A stretch of DNA of 64,000 nucleotides from Arctopsyche grandis (lineage: Eukaryota > Arthropoda > Insecta > Trichoptera > Hydropsychidae), in the NCBI RefSeq assembly GCF_051622035.1, contig NC_135365.1, positions 3,710,501-3,774,500 of the forward strand. The letters run 5' to 3'. Below are positions 32,821 through 45,262 of this stretch, piece by piece. The notes under the pieces were generated by a model. The model worked only from the letters and a program-made list of their open reading frames with translations, ran no database searches and had not been told where the DNA came from. How positions within the stretch are numbered: the first letter of the stretch is position 1; every line of letters begins with the position of its first letter. A program made the translations under genes and the position numbers.

Positions 32821-35800
32821 ATGACAAATACATACGTTGATTTTATACGTCAAACGATTAAAGGCCAACCTACCAAAGTGGAGCAGGCTAAGTTGGACTA
32901 TCGTCGAGATCACGATCCAAATGCAACGTATGCAATTAAAGTGACCTTTTCGAATGCACAATCGGGTCACGTGCACGTCCGAATAGAGTGTCACGGGTTT
33001 TGCCGGTGGATGGACAAACGGGTCGCCTTTCAAAGAGGACAGAGTCCACATCCGCAGTTTCCCTGTAAATACACCGGGAACGACCTGGCTTTGTAAAAAC
33101 CAACCAAAAGGATAATCGTTCCTTTCAGGATGTGACCAAAAGCGGACAAGATCGTGCACCGTGAATTTGAGAATATTTTTTGAACTAATTCTTTGAGCTA
33201 GCACACACAAAGACACGATTAAACGACCAGTACAGCTTTGTCTATTGATCAGTACATGTTCTAAAAGCTGGATTTATCCAGGTGTGAATGTGCAGTTACA
33301 TTACGCTAACGATATTCTGAATGCAATTTATACGCCAAGCCGACGCGGAAAAAAATGAAACAAGTAGATATCAAATACGCAACACAAAGGTAAAGTGCTA
33401 AAACCTAATAGCTAATCAGGTTCACTTTAACCTTTGAAAGACGGAGCGTCGAGATCGAACGAGTCCCGAACCAGGGTCGAGTAAGAGTCCAGTATTTTTT
33501 AATCAAAATGCAGCTCTTTTCAATACAAATGGGTTCAATATATATCTTATTAATCATTTTATACATACGAAAAATTTTAGTCCTATAGCATGTTTTGACT
33601 ACTTTTGTATTATTAAAAAATAGTGACAAGCATCAACATGCAAACGCAGATAGGTAAGGCCAGCAGGCGACTGCATGAATCAATATCCACGCGCCAAAAG
33701 TGACGAAAACAATAACTTACAAAAATATAGCTGTCTCTTTCTCTCACATTAATTCATCGATCAACAAGAATATGCAAGCGAACAGTCAAAAACATGACTT
33801 ATCGCTACCGCCTTTAAATCATACTTTGGAACGTAGAAATGTATAAATGTATTTTTTTACGATGTACTACTTTTCTAAATCATACAAAATCTATTAAAAT
33901 AAATTTCTTGTAGTTCATTCTAGGAATACAAGAAATATAGGGTGTATAACTTTGAAAACCACATAGTTATCACGAAAAACGTAAAAATTGAGGCATTTGC
34001 ATACCCCAATTCGGCGAGGGAGGGTTAAATTACTTAAACTGATATATAAAATGATATATATTTTAACAAATTTTGGTATACCAAATTAAGTAATAGACTA
34101 TTTTAAAATAAGTAATGTTCATGTGCAAATTAATTCGAGCTATTGAACTCAAACGGTATCCGAAATGTATGCTGGGCGGTCATAGGGCTAATGATGACTT
34201 AAATATGGAGTGGTCTGTAGCTGGTATGCGGCCACCCATAAAGTCAATAGGGCTGTAGCCCTTCTAATTGAGACCCCCCATCCCCTATATTCCTCCTGCC
34301 TATATACACCAAACCGGCAAATGCCTCCCGGTCCCCTCCCTGTACACATTGCAACGTTTGCTTTGTTATCGACACAATTTAGTAGCATACGTACGATGTA
34401 ACGATGTAGTCACCTAATACTAATTCGAAGCATCACTTGAATATTAAATCATGTATGTATTTTGAAAATTAATATGTCTTCTGGATTGTTTGGTATAACA
34501 TCTTTTTCAGAAACTATCATGGTTAAGGTGAGTGAGTGCATGAGAGATGTACCTATACCAAATTAAATTTGATGGTACCAAATTCAAAATTGTAGATTTC
34601 CATTGAAAATCAGACAAATATAAACCATATCATAATTTATTCAATGAATGAGTAACTTCTCGTAACATTAACCTTTTTAAAAATAAACTTGATGATTTCC
34701 TTAAAATATGTAAATGGTTTTTGTAGTTCTTCCCTTTTAAATTTAAGATTTGTATTTGTAATCTTTTGTATTTTTCTCTTGTTTTTGGTTTTATTTTAAT
34801 CATTATTTTTATCTTATTTTATATTTTTACAAGGTTTATGTTAGGTTCACTTCGCCAATCGGTCTGAAAATATTCCTACATTCTTCTAATCGGTTTAAAA
34901 CTTTGCCATTCTGCGAGGTTTGGCCGCCAATAGAGATTTTAATTGCTTATTCGCTAATTCGATGGTGAAATATAATCGTAATAAACACGTTTAAGAATCC
35001 AAAAATGTTGAAATTTTATGGCTAACCAAATACGATGACAGCTAACCATTTTTGGTTAGCTGTCAGCTGTCTTTGGTTAGCCATATGTTTGAATTTCCGG
35101 CCCCCACTCATTTCGTCAGATTTTAATTGTTTAAACTCCTTTAAAAATGTATATATACATATATATAACTTTTTAACACTATATCTTATAAAATTTGCAT
35201 TATAGGCTCTCATTATCTCTCATATATATTTTTACTTCACTAATATTTCTGTATTACTGTATGAATATCAAACTCCTTGGACCCATCGGCTTTGCCGCTT
35301 TTCTCAAGTATTCTTAATTAAATTAAAAAAAAAAAAATTGTAAATACATATACGTATATACATACGTACATATACATATGTATATGGTAGAAAATATATT
35401 GAATAGAGCAAGAATATTGTGCTTAGTGTTTTACAGTTGGTTTAAAGTTTTGCATCAAAGTCATCGAAATGTTTTGAGTGTTTTATGTTTTGTATTGATT
35501 GTTATTCTTGATCTTCACAAAGCAAAATAGCAACTACGATATTTTTATTTCCACAATAAATTCTATACTATGACATACATATGAAGTTTTATTCTTACAA
35601 GCTTTTTTTATTCTGTATTTAATACCAATTAGAACTAAAAACAGTTTAGATACGCGTTATAATATATGTAATTTATGCATACTTATTAAGGTATGAATTA
35701 TTTAATTATTTTCGTTTGACTTTACAATTTTAATATCTTAATGTAAATTTTGCAAGGTTTTATATTTAATTTTTAATATAAAAAAATACAAATTATATAA

Positions 35801-36080
35801 AGAAAAAAAATTGTGATTATTTAAAATAGAGTGATTATTATTAGCCCACTTTGTAATGTATTATCTATATACATTCATATGCATGTAGGTAATACGTATC
35901 TACATACATTTGTGAGCTGTTTTGATAAGAATTTTTTTAATAAAATTAGAAAGAATAAAGAAAATCAAGACGTTTTCTGTTTCCTTAAAGTTCCGTTATA
36001 GATTTTATGAGGAAATCTCCATCCTCATCATTCTGTATGCGAATGCGATAGTGTATCACTCCATGATAAACTCTACTAAT
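32821..36080. other. Mostly unique stretch without recognised genes
   Basis: Overlapping ORFs of 91 (+) and 138 (-) codons at 32800-33216 have no recognisable domain. A hairpin built from ATGGCTAACCAAA/TTTGGTTAGCCAT with an inner ACAGCTAACCA/TGGTTAGCTGT lies at 35018-35088. (TATG)-type tracts lie near 35345-35385. Confidence 0.45.
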
Positions 36081-36095
36081 GGTCCGTACGCACCA

Positions 36096-36640
36096 AACCA
36101 ACGACGATTTTGGGCCAACTTTTAAAACCAGTAGCGTACAAAATATTGAAATAAAAATTAAATAAAAAAATTGAAATTAAATATCAAAATTAAGCTAACG
36201 AGCAAGATTGAGCTAAAATTAGATCATCGTTGATGTTTTGAATTACGACGATACGCATTACAACCAGAGAAATATTATAATTACGAGCGAAAAAAACCTT
36301 GTTATTGTTTCTTATAAGTCGTCACGATACACTACTGTGTTTTCCCCTTCGGAAATATTTAACCAACGACGATTTTGGGCCAACTTTTAAAACCAGTAGC
36401 GTACAAAATATCGAAATAAAAATTAAATAAAAAAAATTGAAATTATATATCAAAATTAAGCTAACGAGCGAGATTGAGCTAAAATTTGACCATCGTTGAT
36501 GTTTTGAATTACAACAATGTTTTGAATTACGACGATACGCATTACAACCAGAGAAATATTATAATTACGAGCGAAAAAAACCTTGTTATTGTTTCTTATA
36601 AGTCGTCACGATACACTATGTCGATGATTTGTCAAAGGGT
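36096..36640 (+). repeat. Tandem duplication of ~265 bp
   Basis: Unit 1 starts at 36096 and unit 2 at 36361, both AACCAACGACGATTTTGGGC. They are nearly identical; unit 2 also repeats GTTTTGAATTAC once more. Confidence 0.9.
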
Positions 36641-36676
36641 TTTTTTTTCTTTCGTCGAAATAAAATTAATAATCAC

Positions 36677-36826
36677 ACATTATCCGATAAATTTTACCTC
36701 TGAGATGGATTTAATTATTTGATTTATTTCGATGAGAGAAACAATTGAAGACATTATCCGATAAAATTTACCTCTGAAATGATTTAATTAATTGATTTAT
36801 TTCGACGAGAGAAACAATTGAAGACT
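36677..36826 (+). repeat. Tandem duplication of ~75 bp
   Basis: Two copies of CATTATCCGATAAATTTTAC through GAGAGAAACAATTGAAGAC, differing at a few positions. Confidence 0.9.
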
Positions 36827-37299
36827 AAAAAGACTTTGATAAACCGACAACGTGTCGGGTTGGGACCATCACTCGGTCACCCATACTAACACATGATATA
36901 TTCTCAGTAACTGCGCATTACGGGGAAGTAAAAATAATAATTCTTTGATTTTTTTTTCGATCATAGTGCGTAAAACATCTTCGACAAACAAAAGTCGAGG
37001 ACTACCTGTATGTGATTGTTGATGATCTAATTTTAGGTCAATCTCGAAAATTTATTTAAATTGGGCATGTTCTGTTTTAACGTTCAATATTTTATTTTAA
37101 ATTTAATATATTGATTATAATTTTATTTTGATATTTGAATTTAATTTTAATATAATAATAATATTTTTAATTTTGATATTTGATTTCAATTTTTAAAATT
37201 TAATTTTTATTTAGATATTTTGTACGCTACTGGTTTTATCCTGCTGGTTAAAACGTTGGATCAAAATCGTTGTTGGTTTGGTCCGTACGCAGCATTAGA

Positions 37300-37895
37300 T
37301 ATACCTCACAAATTCGATTTTTTCCAACCATCAGAAGTGTGCGGTATTTAACCACTTGATTTTTCCCGCATATACGTTTACACATGTATGTTTATACATA
37401 AGTACATATATAGATCGGAGAGTGCGTTATAATACAAAGGCATTATTGGATTGGGTAGAAGGGACTCAAAAGCATCAAAGGATCCGTGCGTAACCAAATA
37501 TAATCAATGGAATCTAATTCATTGTGGGCATCGATGCTCGAATAAAAGGGGTTTTTGAACTCAAAGGCTCCACCACGTGAAACTGCTTTCTTCTTATTTG
37601 ATTTGCTTTCATTATTAAAGCCACCCGATCGTCGAACAACTGGGATTCGCATTCAACATCGCCGACCGCAACGATGGGGTTTCTCCGCCCCGACGATGAT
37701 ACCTCTCAAACCCACCTCCCACTTTCGAACTTTCTATGAAATCCTCCGCTTTTTTGTTTCGAAAATTTAAATCAAAACATCCCAAATTATAAGGCGACGT
37801 ACCGTATAGACCAAAACTGGTTAACTGGTATGTTTCATTGTCCAATTTTTGTTTTTTCCTTCTTATATTCCTTGAATACATAGATAAGTCATGGG
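37300..37895. other. Unique stretch without recognised genes
   Basis: Moderately GC-rich. Short overlapping ORFs at 37443-37881 are without domains. It ends with CATGGGTTGGTCACACC, also found at the ends of repeat E copies. Confidence 0.45.
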
Positions 37896-37906
37896 TTGGT
37901 CACACC

Positions 37907-38345
37907 TAGGGATTCCAAGCCGGCTTAAACCGAAACCAAAAAGCCAGCTTTTTGACCATCTTTCAGAAAACCGGTATTTTTGGCTCGATCAACCGGCTTT
38001 TTAAGGCTTTCTTTAATACATGCTTTTTTCCTCAAAACTAACAAATATAAATTTCAAATTTCTATGGAAGATCAAATTAAATATGTATATCTAAACTCTC
38101 TTAGGTAATAGGCGTATATTACTTTGAACAACCAAAAAGATACAGCACTTAGCGGTTTCTTTGAGATTTAGTAATGGACGAAGACCAGGTCATAAACCAA
38201 TAAAATATTATTGAAAGTAGTGGCAATGACCTACCTAAGTTCAGGTATAGAAAACATTATTATCCCAAAACCTTTTACTTGACAACAACAAAAAAGTAGT
38301 CGTAAACTCAAATGCTTTATGGTATTTGAATTGAAAAGACTATTA
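37907..38345 (-). mobile_element. hAT-like element (copy of 14737-15706), one end
   Basis: Starts AGGGATTCCAAGCCGGCTTA and continues with the CCGGCTTTTT subterminal motifs, matching the right half of 14737-15706 in inverted orientation to about 15330. The other end is absent. Confidence 0.75.
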
Positions 38346-38400
38346 TAGTACGGCGAGCGTTATCTCAGAAAGACAGACAGACGGAATAGCGATATTATAC
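38340..38400 (-). repeat. Short repeat shared with 52270-52360
   Basis: GACTATTATAGTACGGCGAG and the AGACAGACAGACGG run are the reverse complement of sequence at 52280-52355. Confidence 0.65.
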
Positions 38401-38639
38401 ATACATATGTATATATGATATATTTTTTATTTTCATATCTTGCTATTTATGACATAATATGAAAATAAAACTATTATCAAATTTTGTTATTTTTATCACA
38501 CATACATATGTTATTTTTATCACACAATTTAATTTATGTGGATGATATTTTTTAACCACACATATGTAAATGATTTTGTTATTTTTATCACACATATGTA
38601 ATGATATCATGATCTGATGTCGCTCATTAAATTACATCT

Positions 38640-38765
38640 TGTTAAATGAAAATCAGAAAAATTTTCAGACTCTGAGGGGAAACGATCAATCTAGAGTCAC
38701 AAATCAAGGTCTGGCCAACAGCTACCAGTGAGAAACGAACCATAACCACTCCACTGTGAAGCATA
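38640..38765 (-). mobile_element. SINE family A, partial and decayed
   Basis: AATCAGAAAAATTTTCAGAC, AAGGTCTGGCCAACAG and ACGAACCATAACCACTC correspond to body and head; the tail is missing. Confidence 0.6.
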
Positions 38766-40035
38766 TATTTATACTTTATTTTATAAGCATTATATGTTCT
38801 ATAGAATCGGAGCCCTTTTTTCAGGGCCCTACTCTCCCCCTACCCTTTCTTTGAAAATTAACTCACAAAACTAGCTCTTTTGTATATATGTATGTGGATT
38901 TCACTTCCATAATGTGTGATGTACCTGAAAAAGTATTTAAATATGTTTATTTTTAATTGTTCCAATATCAATTGTCTCGTTTGTTGGACCGTACAATACT
39001 TGGAACAGAAACAACGAAACGCGAGATAAATCATACGGTTAGCGGTTTAATTGAAACGGACCGCGTCGGTGCGAAATAATAAATAATATTAAAAGTAATA
39101 CGACGACGACAATTTAATACGGTGAAAATGCATTCAGTGGAATGAATAATGGTGCATTCGGCGAGGATGATGTGGAATGGCTTCTTACATGGTCTGTAAT
39201 TTTCCCATACGACGATAAATCGCATTACATCGTAATATCTCCCCAGCTGGAGAGGAGACTCTCAAATTGCCCGCATAACGAAATTACTCATATTGCTCCG
39301 TGTTATACGTAGATGTATAAAATTTATCATACAGTAACTGCTGGGGATGTGTGAGTTTTAATGTCGTTTCCAGCGACGCCATTGATTTTTCATTTGAGGC
39401 ATTAATTTAACAAGACCTTTTAGTCGCAAGTCTAGACGACTATGGCTTCGTTATCGCGTGCTCCGAAATGTACTGAAAAATGTATAACACATGCCAAACT
39501 TTCCAGACTTAATAATATTCCAGACTTAGACTGAAAAATTTCCAATGTATGAAATGAAGGGAGTCTTATCACAACATACCCCCCCTCCCCCCCTATGAAA
39601 TAAATGGAATATTGTGTATTTGCGTCAAAGGGCAAACTTTTCGTTTCGTAACACCGACGCTAAAGTTTCATTAGACGAGACTGGCAAATTTAGAACCTTT
39701 TATCTATAATTATGTTTATGTGTGTCTTAAATTGATCTGAAAGTTTTGTTGTATTTGATAGTGAAGTTTAAAGTCTGCCTTCAGAAAACTTATAGCATTG
39801 TTGATTTGGTTTGTGCCAAGCAAAAAAAGCACTAGCTATTTAGAATTGTGGTAAATTTATGGAAAATTATACTGATTGTGCTAAAAGAGAGCATTTTTAT
39901 TAGTAAGAGAATTAGAATTATCAAAAAAAAAAAAAAAGATTAGAAACTTTGGGACCCTATATATGTATATATACATAAATTTATATTGTTATGTAATTTT
40001 ATATTTCATTTTTTATTAAATCATTTTTACTAAAT
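38766..40035. other. Unique stretch with a GC-richer island
   Basis: 39000-39450 is less AT-rich and unrepeated within the window. No domains in the 64-67 codon ORFs. Possibly host noncoding DNA under constraint, but this is a guess. Confidence 0.4.
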
Positions 40036-40037
40036 CA

Positions 40038-40325
40038 CGATATCTGATCATTGTTGAAACGGTTCCTCAAAATTGTCAAAAAACCAGCTTTCCTGTTGTC
40101 ACAAATCTTCTGTATTTATTGTATGTACAATTTGTAAAAATGATGTACAAATCTAAAATCCATAGATGTCTCAATGGATTAATTATTTAATTAATTAATT
40201 GTTTTTTCGTATTCTTCAGTTTCTGGAAATGCAGTGATTTATGTAATAATAAAATGCTGCATTGTTTGTAATTAATTGTCCAGGAAGTCGCATTGGGGTC
40301 TTCCTGTCAAGCCTTCCTGGTATAT
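40038..40325 (+). mobile_element. SINE family A, headless copy
   Basis: Begins within the body (CTGATCATTGTTGAAACGG) and ends with the tail hairpin CCAGGAAGTCGCATTGGGG...AAGCCTTCCTGGTATATA. Confidence 0.8.
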
Positions 40326-40544
40326 ATCTATTTTATTTATTTAAATTGGCACACATACAGAATAATATATAAACAAGAAAGCATAAAATTGAGACAAAAA
40401 AACAATAGATACAAATAAAAATATAATATTCCATGTACAGTGAGCACCATATGGTAATATAAGAAAAGAAAAAAGAAAAATTGAAAAATTGAATAAAAAC
40501 AATGAATAACAATGAAGGCGAAGAAGTGAATCAACCACAGATTA

Positions 40545-40865
40545 GCTTTTTACATATCTCCTTTACGTTTCACTTACGATTACAATTCAGGAAAAAGTTT
40601 GCCTCTTATCCGATCGTTTTCATACTTTGCCATATTGCTCATTTTGGTCATTAATATAAGTAAATGGATCCTCCGTCATTACGATGGTGCAAAAATATCG
40701 CGTAAGAAGCGTTTGATATCTGCCCGGCGAGATAGTCGTTGACGTTTATCCATCGTTTGTTTATTAGTTTTAAACATAGATGGCGGTAGTAAAATAAAAT
40801 TATTGTTTTTATTCAAAATAATAATTTTATATACAAATTATAGAAGAGGTATGTTTTTCAAACAC
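40545..40865 (-). repeat. Interspersed repeat D, copy 2 (inverted)
   Basis: Reverse complement of 24140-24455, with CATATTGCTCATTTTGGTC and ATAGATGGCGGTAGTA. It faces copy 3 at 41850. Confidence 0.75.
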
Positions 40866-41845
40866 TTTTTTTATGTATATATTGTTTTCACCTTAGCCCT
40901 AAAAATACTGAAAGAGTCAGCAAAAAGTCGGGACAATCATCTAAACCATCGTAAAGACGGCATATACATACATACATACGTGCGATTGCACTATTAAAAC
41001 AAGTATTATTACGACGAATTGGTGGATAAAAAAGATTTTTTTACTATATAAAATAAAATATAATATCTGAAAATTTAAAATGAAAACCACACATTACCTT
41101 AATGAAACATTATTCAGCACATCGAAACATTCGACAGCCCTAACTTTTCCACCTGAAATTTTCCAGCCGTGGAACCTCACGGGAACTACCACCGTACATA
41201 AGCACAGGTACACTGATACGTCATAGGGTCGGTTATGAGACGAAGGGAGAGATCAGGGCGAGGGGGATGTCGGTTCATTTGCATTGGAATGGGCTCAGTA
41301 CAGTTTTTACTGGTCACGTAAAGTTTTAATACGCGATTACGCACGCGTCGCGTAACAACGGCGACAATGCGTCCTTTGGTGACGGGCAGAGCTTTCAGCC
41401 GAGCTTTTTCCAGCTTTATGACCCGGTTTCAGACACCCCAAGACACGTGTCCTGCCAAGGCTTACATGCAATACACGACGTGTGTGTATGGGTGTGTGGG
41501 ATTTTAAAACCGCATCCACATATGTACGCTATACAGGATCTGGCTCCATCTCTACATACGTACATATGTTTGAGGTTGAGTCAAAAGTTGGATAGTTATG
41601 TAGATACATACATATGTATTTGGATACATATGTCAGTATATGCTGATGTTTGGTTCTAATTGTGGTTTTGTCAGTGGTCGACAGACTGTGTTTGGTTACA
41701 TACGTATGTAATTGAAAATATGTTATGCTCTTCGTTTTCAAATTCGTTGCTTTGGTATATTTAAGGTCTTTAAAGCTATATACCTACATATATTTAAAGC
41801 TTTACACTATGAATATTACTGCCTTAGAAAAAAAGTTTTTTAAAA
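40866..41845. other. Spacer between inverted D repeats
   Basis: 40950-41040 matches the first half of repeat D copy 1. 41130-41470 is unique and GC-richer. Short (ATAC) tracts near 41550-41710. No gene. Confidence 0.5.
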
Positions 41846-41849
41846 ACAT

Positions 41850-42160
41850 ACCTCTTCTATAAGTTGTATATAAAATTATTATTTTGAATAAAAACACCAA
41901 TAATTTCTATTACTATCACCATCTATGTTTAAAACTAACAAACAAACGTCAACCGTAAACGTCAAATAGAATGTCGGCGGGCAAATTACAAACGCGTCTT
42001 ACACGATATACATATTTGCACCATCGTAATGGCGGAGGCTCCATTTACTTATATTGAAGACCAAAATGAGCAATATGGCAAAGTATGAAAACGATCGGAT
42101 AAGAGATAAAAATGACCACTAACACGAAAGCCATATGAAACGTAAAGAAGGTATGTAAAA
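41850..42160 (+). repeat. Interspersed repeat D, copy 3
   Basis: Direct copy of 24165-24455, with AAACGTCAACCGTAAACGTC and ACCAAAATGAGCAATATGGC. Its left edge, ACATACCTCTTCTATA, is the inverse of the right edge of copy 2. Confidence 0.75.
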
Positions 42161-42498
42161 AATACTATCCAGTCTTTTGACGTCTTTCTTTTTGATCTTA
42201 TCTATCTTTGTTTTCAACGGGTACCATTTATCGGCCTTGCAAAATGGTATCCGGACACGTACCCCCTGCACACGTACCCCTCAGACACATACCCTTGGCC
42301 AATAACCCCCTGGACATTAACCCCCCCGTGCAAAAAACCCCCTCCGTCAAGGATAAAAATATTTTATAAGAATTGACAGTATCTGTTAAAATGGGGTGTC
42401 AGCCACGTGTCATGAAGAGTTCTCCATCTCACGAGATGCACGTGTGATGCAGATGAAGATGTGCGTCCTTCAATGGGGTTGTGATAGCTCGATCCTTA

Positions 42499-42673
42499 GG
42501 GCCGGGCCACGCCGTGCAACTTTGTTGGCCGACTAGTTGCGCGACACCAAAAAATGTATGGAAATGTGTCCGACAAACAAGTTGACGGGTGTAGCATGTG
42601 CCATCTACCTGCATGCATTAGTCTGGTCGCCCTCAACCAAGTCGCTCGCAAGTCGCACGGTGCGGCCCGGCCC
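42499..42673. mobile_element. PIF/Harbinger-type MITE with TTA duplication
   Basis: 175-bp element. Ends GGGCCGGGCCACGCCGTGCA and TGCGGCCCGGCCC are inverted repeats of about 23 bases (right end reads GGGCCGGGCCGCACCGTGCG on the other strand). TTA flanks both sides (42496-42498 and 42674-42676), the three-base duplication typical of Harbinger. The interior is unusually GC-rich and noncoding. Confidence 0.85.
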
Positions 42674-42679
42674 TTATGC

Positions 42680-44660
42680 CGACTGCAGCATGGTCACCAC
42701 GTGTTGTGTGACCTCAATCCATTTCGTCGTGGTGATAAGGTGTCATTTCGTGGTATAGTGTAGGTTGGTTGTGGATAGTGGTGATATCATGGTCGGCAAT
42801 GAAGAAGATCACAAGTGGTTTGAAGTACTTTATTGCGTGATAATTTATAATGTACACTTGTTCGCCATTATGGCGAAGAAAAGATTCGGAAAGTCTTTTC
42901 CTGTTGAAAGTGAGACGCCGACTACGGTGTGGACGTTGACAATGCTTGTTTGCCATTGGCCCAAAATGTTGCCAAGTGCTAAAAAGCTAGTAATGTTTAA
43001 TTTGTAATTGATCCCGATAATTCGTATATGGCTTAATGACGAGCAACACTGCTTTTATCTGTCAGCTGTCAAATTGTTTATTGTTTCGAACAGTATCTTT
43101 AATAAAAAGTTAGTATCAATGCTTATTTATTTCAGGCAGATAAATACAGATTCAGAAATATAAAATAAAATTATGATTATTTTTCAATTTCCATCGTTGA
43201 TCAAATCGCACAAAATGGCAAACTGTAGGAATTTTAGCTCAATCGTTTGCGAAGTGAAACATAGAAAAGCCTAGTAAAAATGAGAAATAAAATCACACAC
43301 AATTAGAGACTCAACCTCATACTGAAAAACAATGAATCTTACAAAATAATTTTAAAACAATAGAAATCTACTAAACAAAGTCGCACAGAGAGGGCATATG
43401 CCGGCCCAGAGAGAAACTTATTTTTATTTCAAACACCTAGTCGTAAGTTGCGAACTACATAAGCTCAAGCTTACTTCCGCTTTCGGACGAACGCGTCTTT
43501 TGTTTTGAACGGGGACAACAATTGAATTCATAATTTTTTTCTAAGCCGGATATCGGCCGAATACTGGGGGTGAGACAGAGAGAGAATCTCCATGTGAAAG
43601 CTTCGGTGAAAGCGACCGGGATCGGGGGATGGGGTGGGTCACACGGGGTGAAATACTTTCACGGTTCAGGTGAGCTTTACACGGACTCATTGAAACACAC
43701 GCACCCCGCCGACCATATTAAACGGGGATTTAATCCTTTTGTTCCAGTATAAAATGGAGGCTGGATAGGGCGGAGGGGGGGGGGGGGGTGGGGGAGGGGG
43801 TTTAACCACCTTTTCACAATTTAAAATAATAATAATAATGCGAAAAATATAGAAAAAATGGGCGCGCGGCAACCTTATGATTTCATTAAGCGTTTGGTGT
43901 TGAAAGCTCCCTCGATTGTTCTGTGCTTCTTTTTTCACTTTTATTCTGTGTTTGTCTATTGTTGTATGTAAATGGTAATGCTGAATAGGATTAGGTGTTG
44001 GATTATGATTCGAATTGTCCTGGTTCGATCCTCGATTAAGTAGAATGGTTTATTGTTTTGAGATTTGCATTTCGAAGTTAGTACAATGACTAAGACATAG
44101 ATTAGAATTTATTGCTTAGTTTAAAATGATCTTTGTTTTCGTAATAACTAAAAAAGCTGACAAAATCATTAGACAAAACTGGAAGATAATACTACAAAAT
44201 AATCAGTTAAATTGCAAATTAAGATACAAGTGAAAATCATTTTATTTATTTATTATTAAATAGCTAAGGAATTATTTCACAATTAACAATTTTAAACTAA
44301 AACTAAAAACTGTAATATAACATAGTTAGCAAAATTAACAAAACCATGATTAGTAACCCTAAAATAATATAATATAATTTCAAACGTATTATTTTATTAA
44401 TCTTACATATATAATTACGTCATCTTCCACAGAGGTATCCATTAACACCCCTCAAGAAAGTACCAATGTTACAGCACCTCTAATGCTCTCAGGAAGGGCA
44501 TTATACATACATTTGAACACCTCTGTGGAAAATACCTCCTGCAGTTTTTTTCTTTTTACTTACCTCTTATTAATTTAACTCTACCTATAATTATGTAATT
44601 TATTCCTATTTATAGTTATTAATTGTAATTCAGATCTATTCTTCACACGTATGTACATAC
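42680..44660. other. Mostly unique stretch without recognised genes
   Basis: A tRNA-like B box (GGTTCGATCCTC) at 44021-44032 may be a decayed SINE. A poly-G run lies at 43776-43789. At 44440-44560, inverted TTCCACAGAGGT/ACCTCTGTGGAA flank sequence whose minus strand reads YNALPESIRGAV, possibly a jockey-like LINE scrap. ORFs at 42714-43007 have no domain. Confidence 0.4.
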
Positions 44661-44667
44661 ATATTTT

Positions 44668-44860
44668 ACAGATGCCTTATAATGCTGCAACGTTTGTAAT
44701 TAATTGCCTACGCCTTCCTAGACAATTAATTACAAACGTTGCAGCATTTTTATTACAAAAATCGCTGTGTATCGAGAGGCTGAAGAACCTGAATCAATTA
44801 ATTAATCCATGCAGACATCAATGGATTTAGATTTGTAATATTTTACATATTTACTGATTT
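44668..44860. mobile_element. SINE family A tail, inverted duplication
   Basis: AATGCTGCAACGTTTGTAAT and its near-exact inverse ATTACAAACGTTGCAGCATT flank a 30-base centre that contains part of the SINE tail (CGCCTTCCTAGACAATTAAT). The minus-strand body continues to about 44860. Confidence 0.7.
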
Positions 44861-45154
44861 TTGTGAACCGTTTGTGAACTTAAACAAATAAATGATTCAT
44901 CACTGATGAATCAGTCAGAGTGTGAGAAAATTGTCTATTCAAAATAAATTGATTGATACCTAATACACATTTTTTGTCTCCCTTCTCCATAAAGTTCTCC
45001 AGAAAGTATACGACAGAGACAAATACATAGTTCATTGTTGAATATTGCTGCAGTGTGTAACAGACTGTCTGGTCCAGACATCTGCTTTCTGTTTATAGTT
45101 TATGTTACATATTTTTAATTCTGAATTAAAAACTTCTGTAGGAATTTAAAAAGT

Positions 45155-45262
45155 AGTAAACCGGGATATTTGGGCCTCCCGAAAGGTTGGTTCGGGACAC
45201 CGGGACACGAGACTTAAAAATGATGACAATCCCGATTAATCGGGACGCCTGACAGCCCTACG
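45155..45262 (-). mobile_element. hAT-type terminal end, related to 60279-61741
   Basis: Read on the minus strand it begins TAGGGCTGTCAGGCGTCCCG, then carries GTCCCGGTGTCCCG subterminal motifs like those at 60300-60365. No second end found. Confidence 0.5.

Larger units (their letters stand above)
36092..37282. mobile_element. 1.19-kb hAT-like non-autonomous element with 8-bp TSD
   Basis: Ends ACCAAACCAACGACGATTTT and AAAATCGTTGTTGGTTTGGT are inverted copies, and pairing continues inward for over 100 bases (ACCAGTAGCGTACAAAATAT). Exact 8-bp flanks CCGTACGC at 36084-36091 and 37283-37290 are a target duplication of hAT or P type. Two internal tandem duplications are present. No transposase ORF. 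Confidence 0.85.

Noticed and set aside
32800..33216. Opposed ORFs of 91 and 138 codons
   Set aside because: No recognisable domain, no splice or promoter context. The two overlap on opposite strands, so at most one could be real.
36096..36826. CRISPR-like direct repeats
   Set aside because: Only two copies of long adjoining units with no spacers; simple tandem duplications in a eukaryotic element.
42714..43007. Opposed 80-codon ORFs
   Set aside because: Mutual shadows without domains.
43687..43938. ORF with a run of prolines
   Set aside because: The proline run is the translation of a poly-G tract; no domain.
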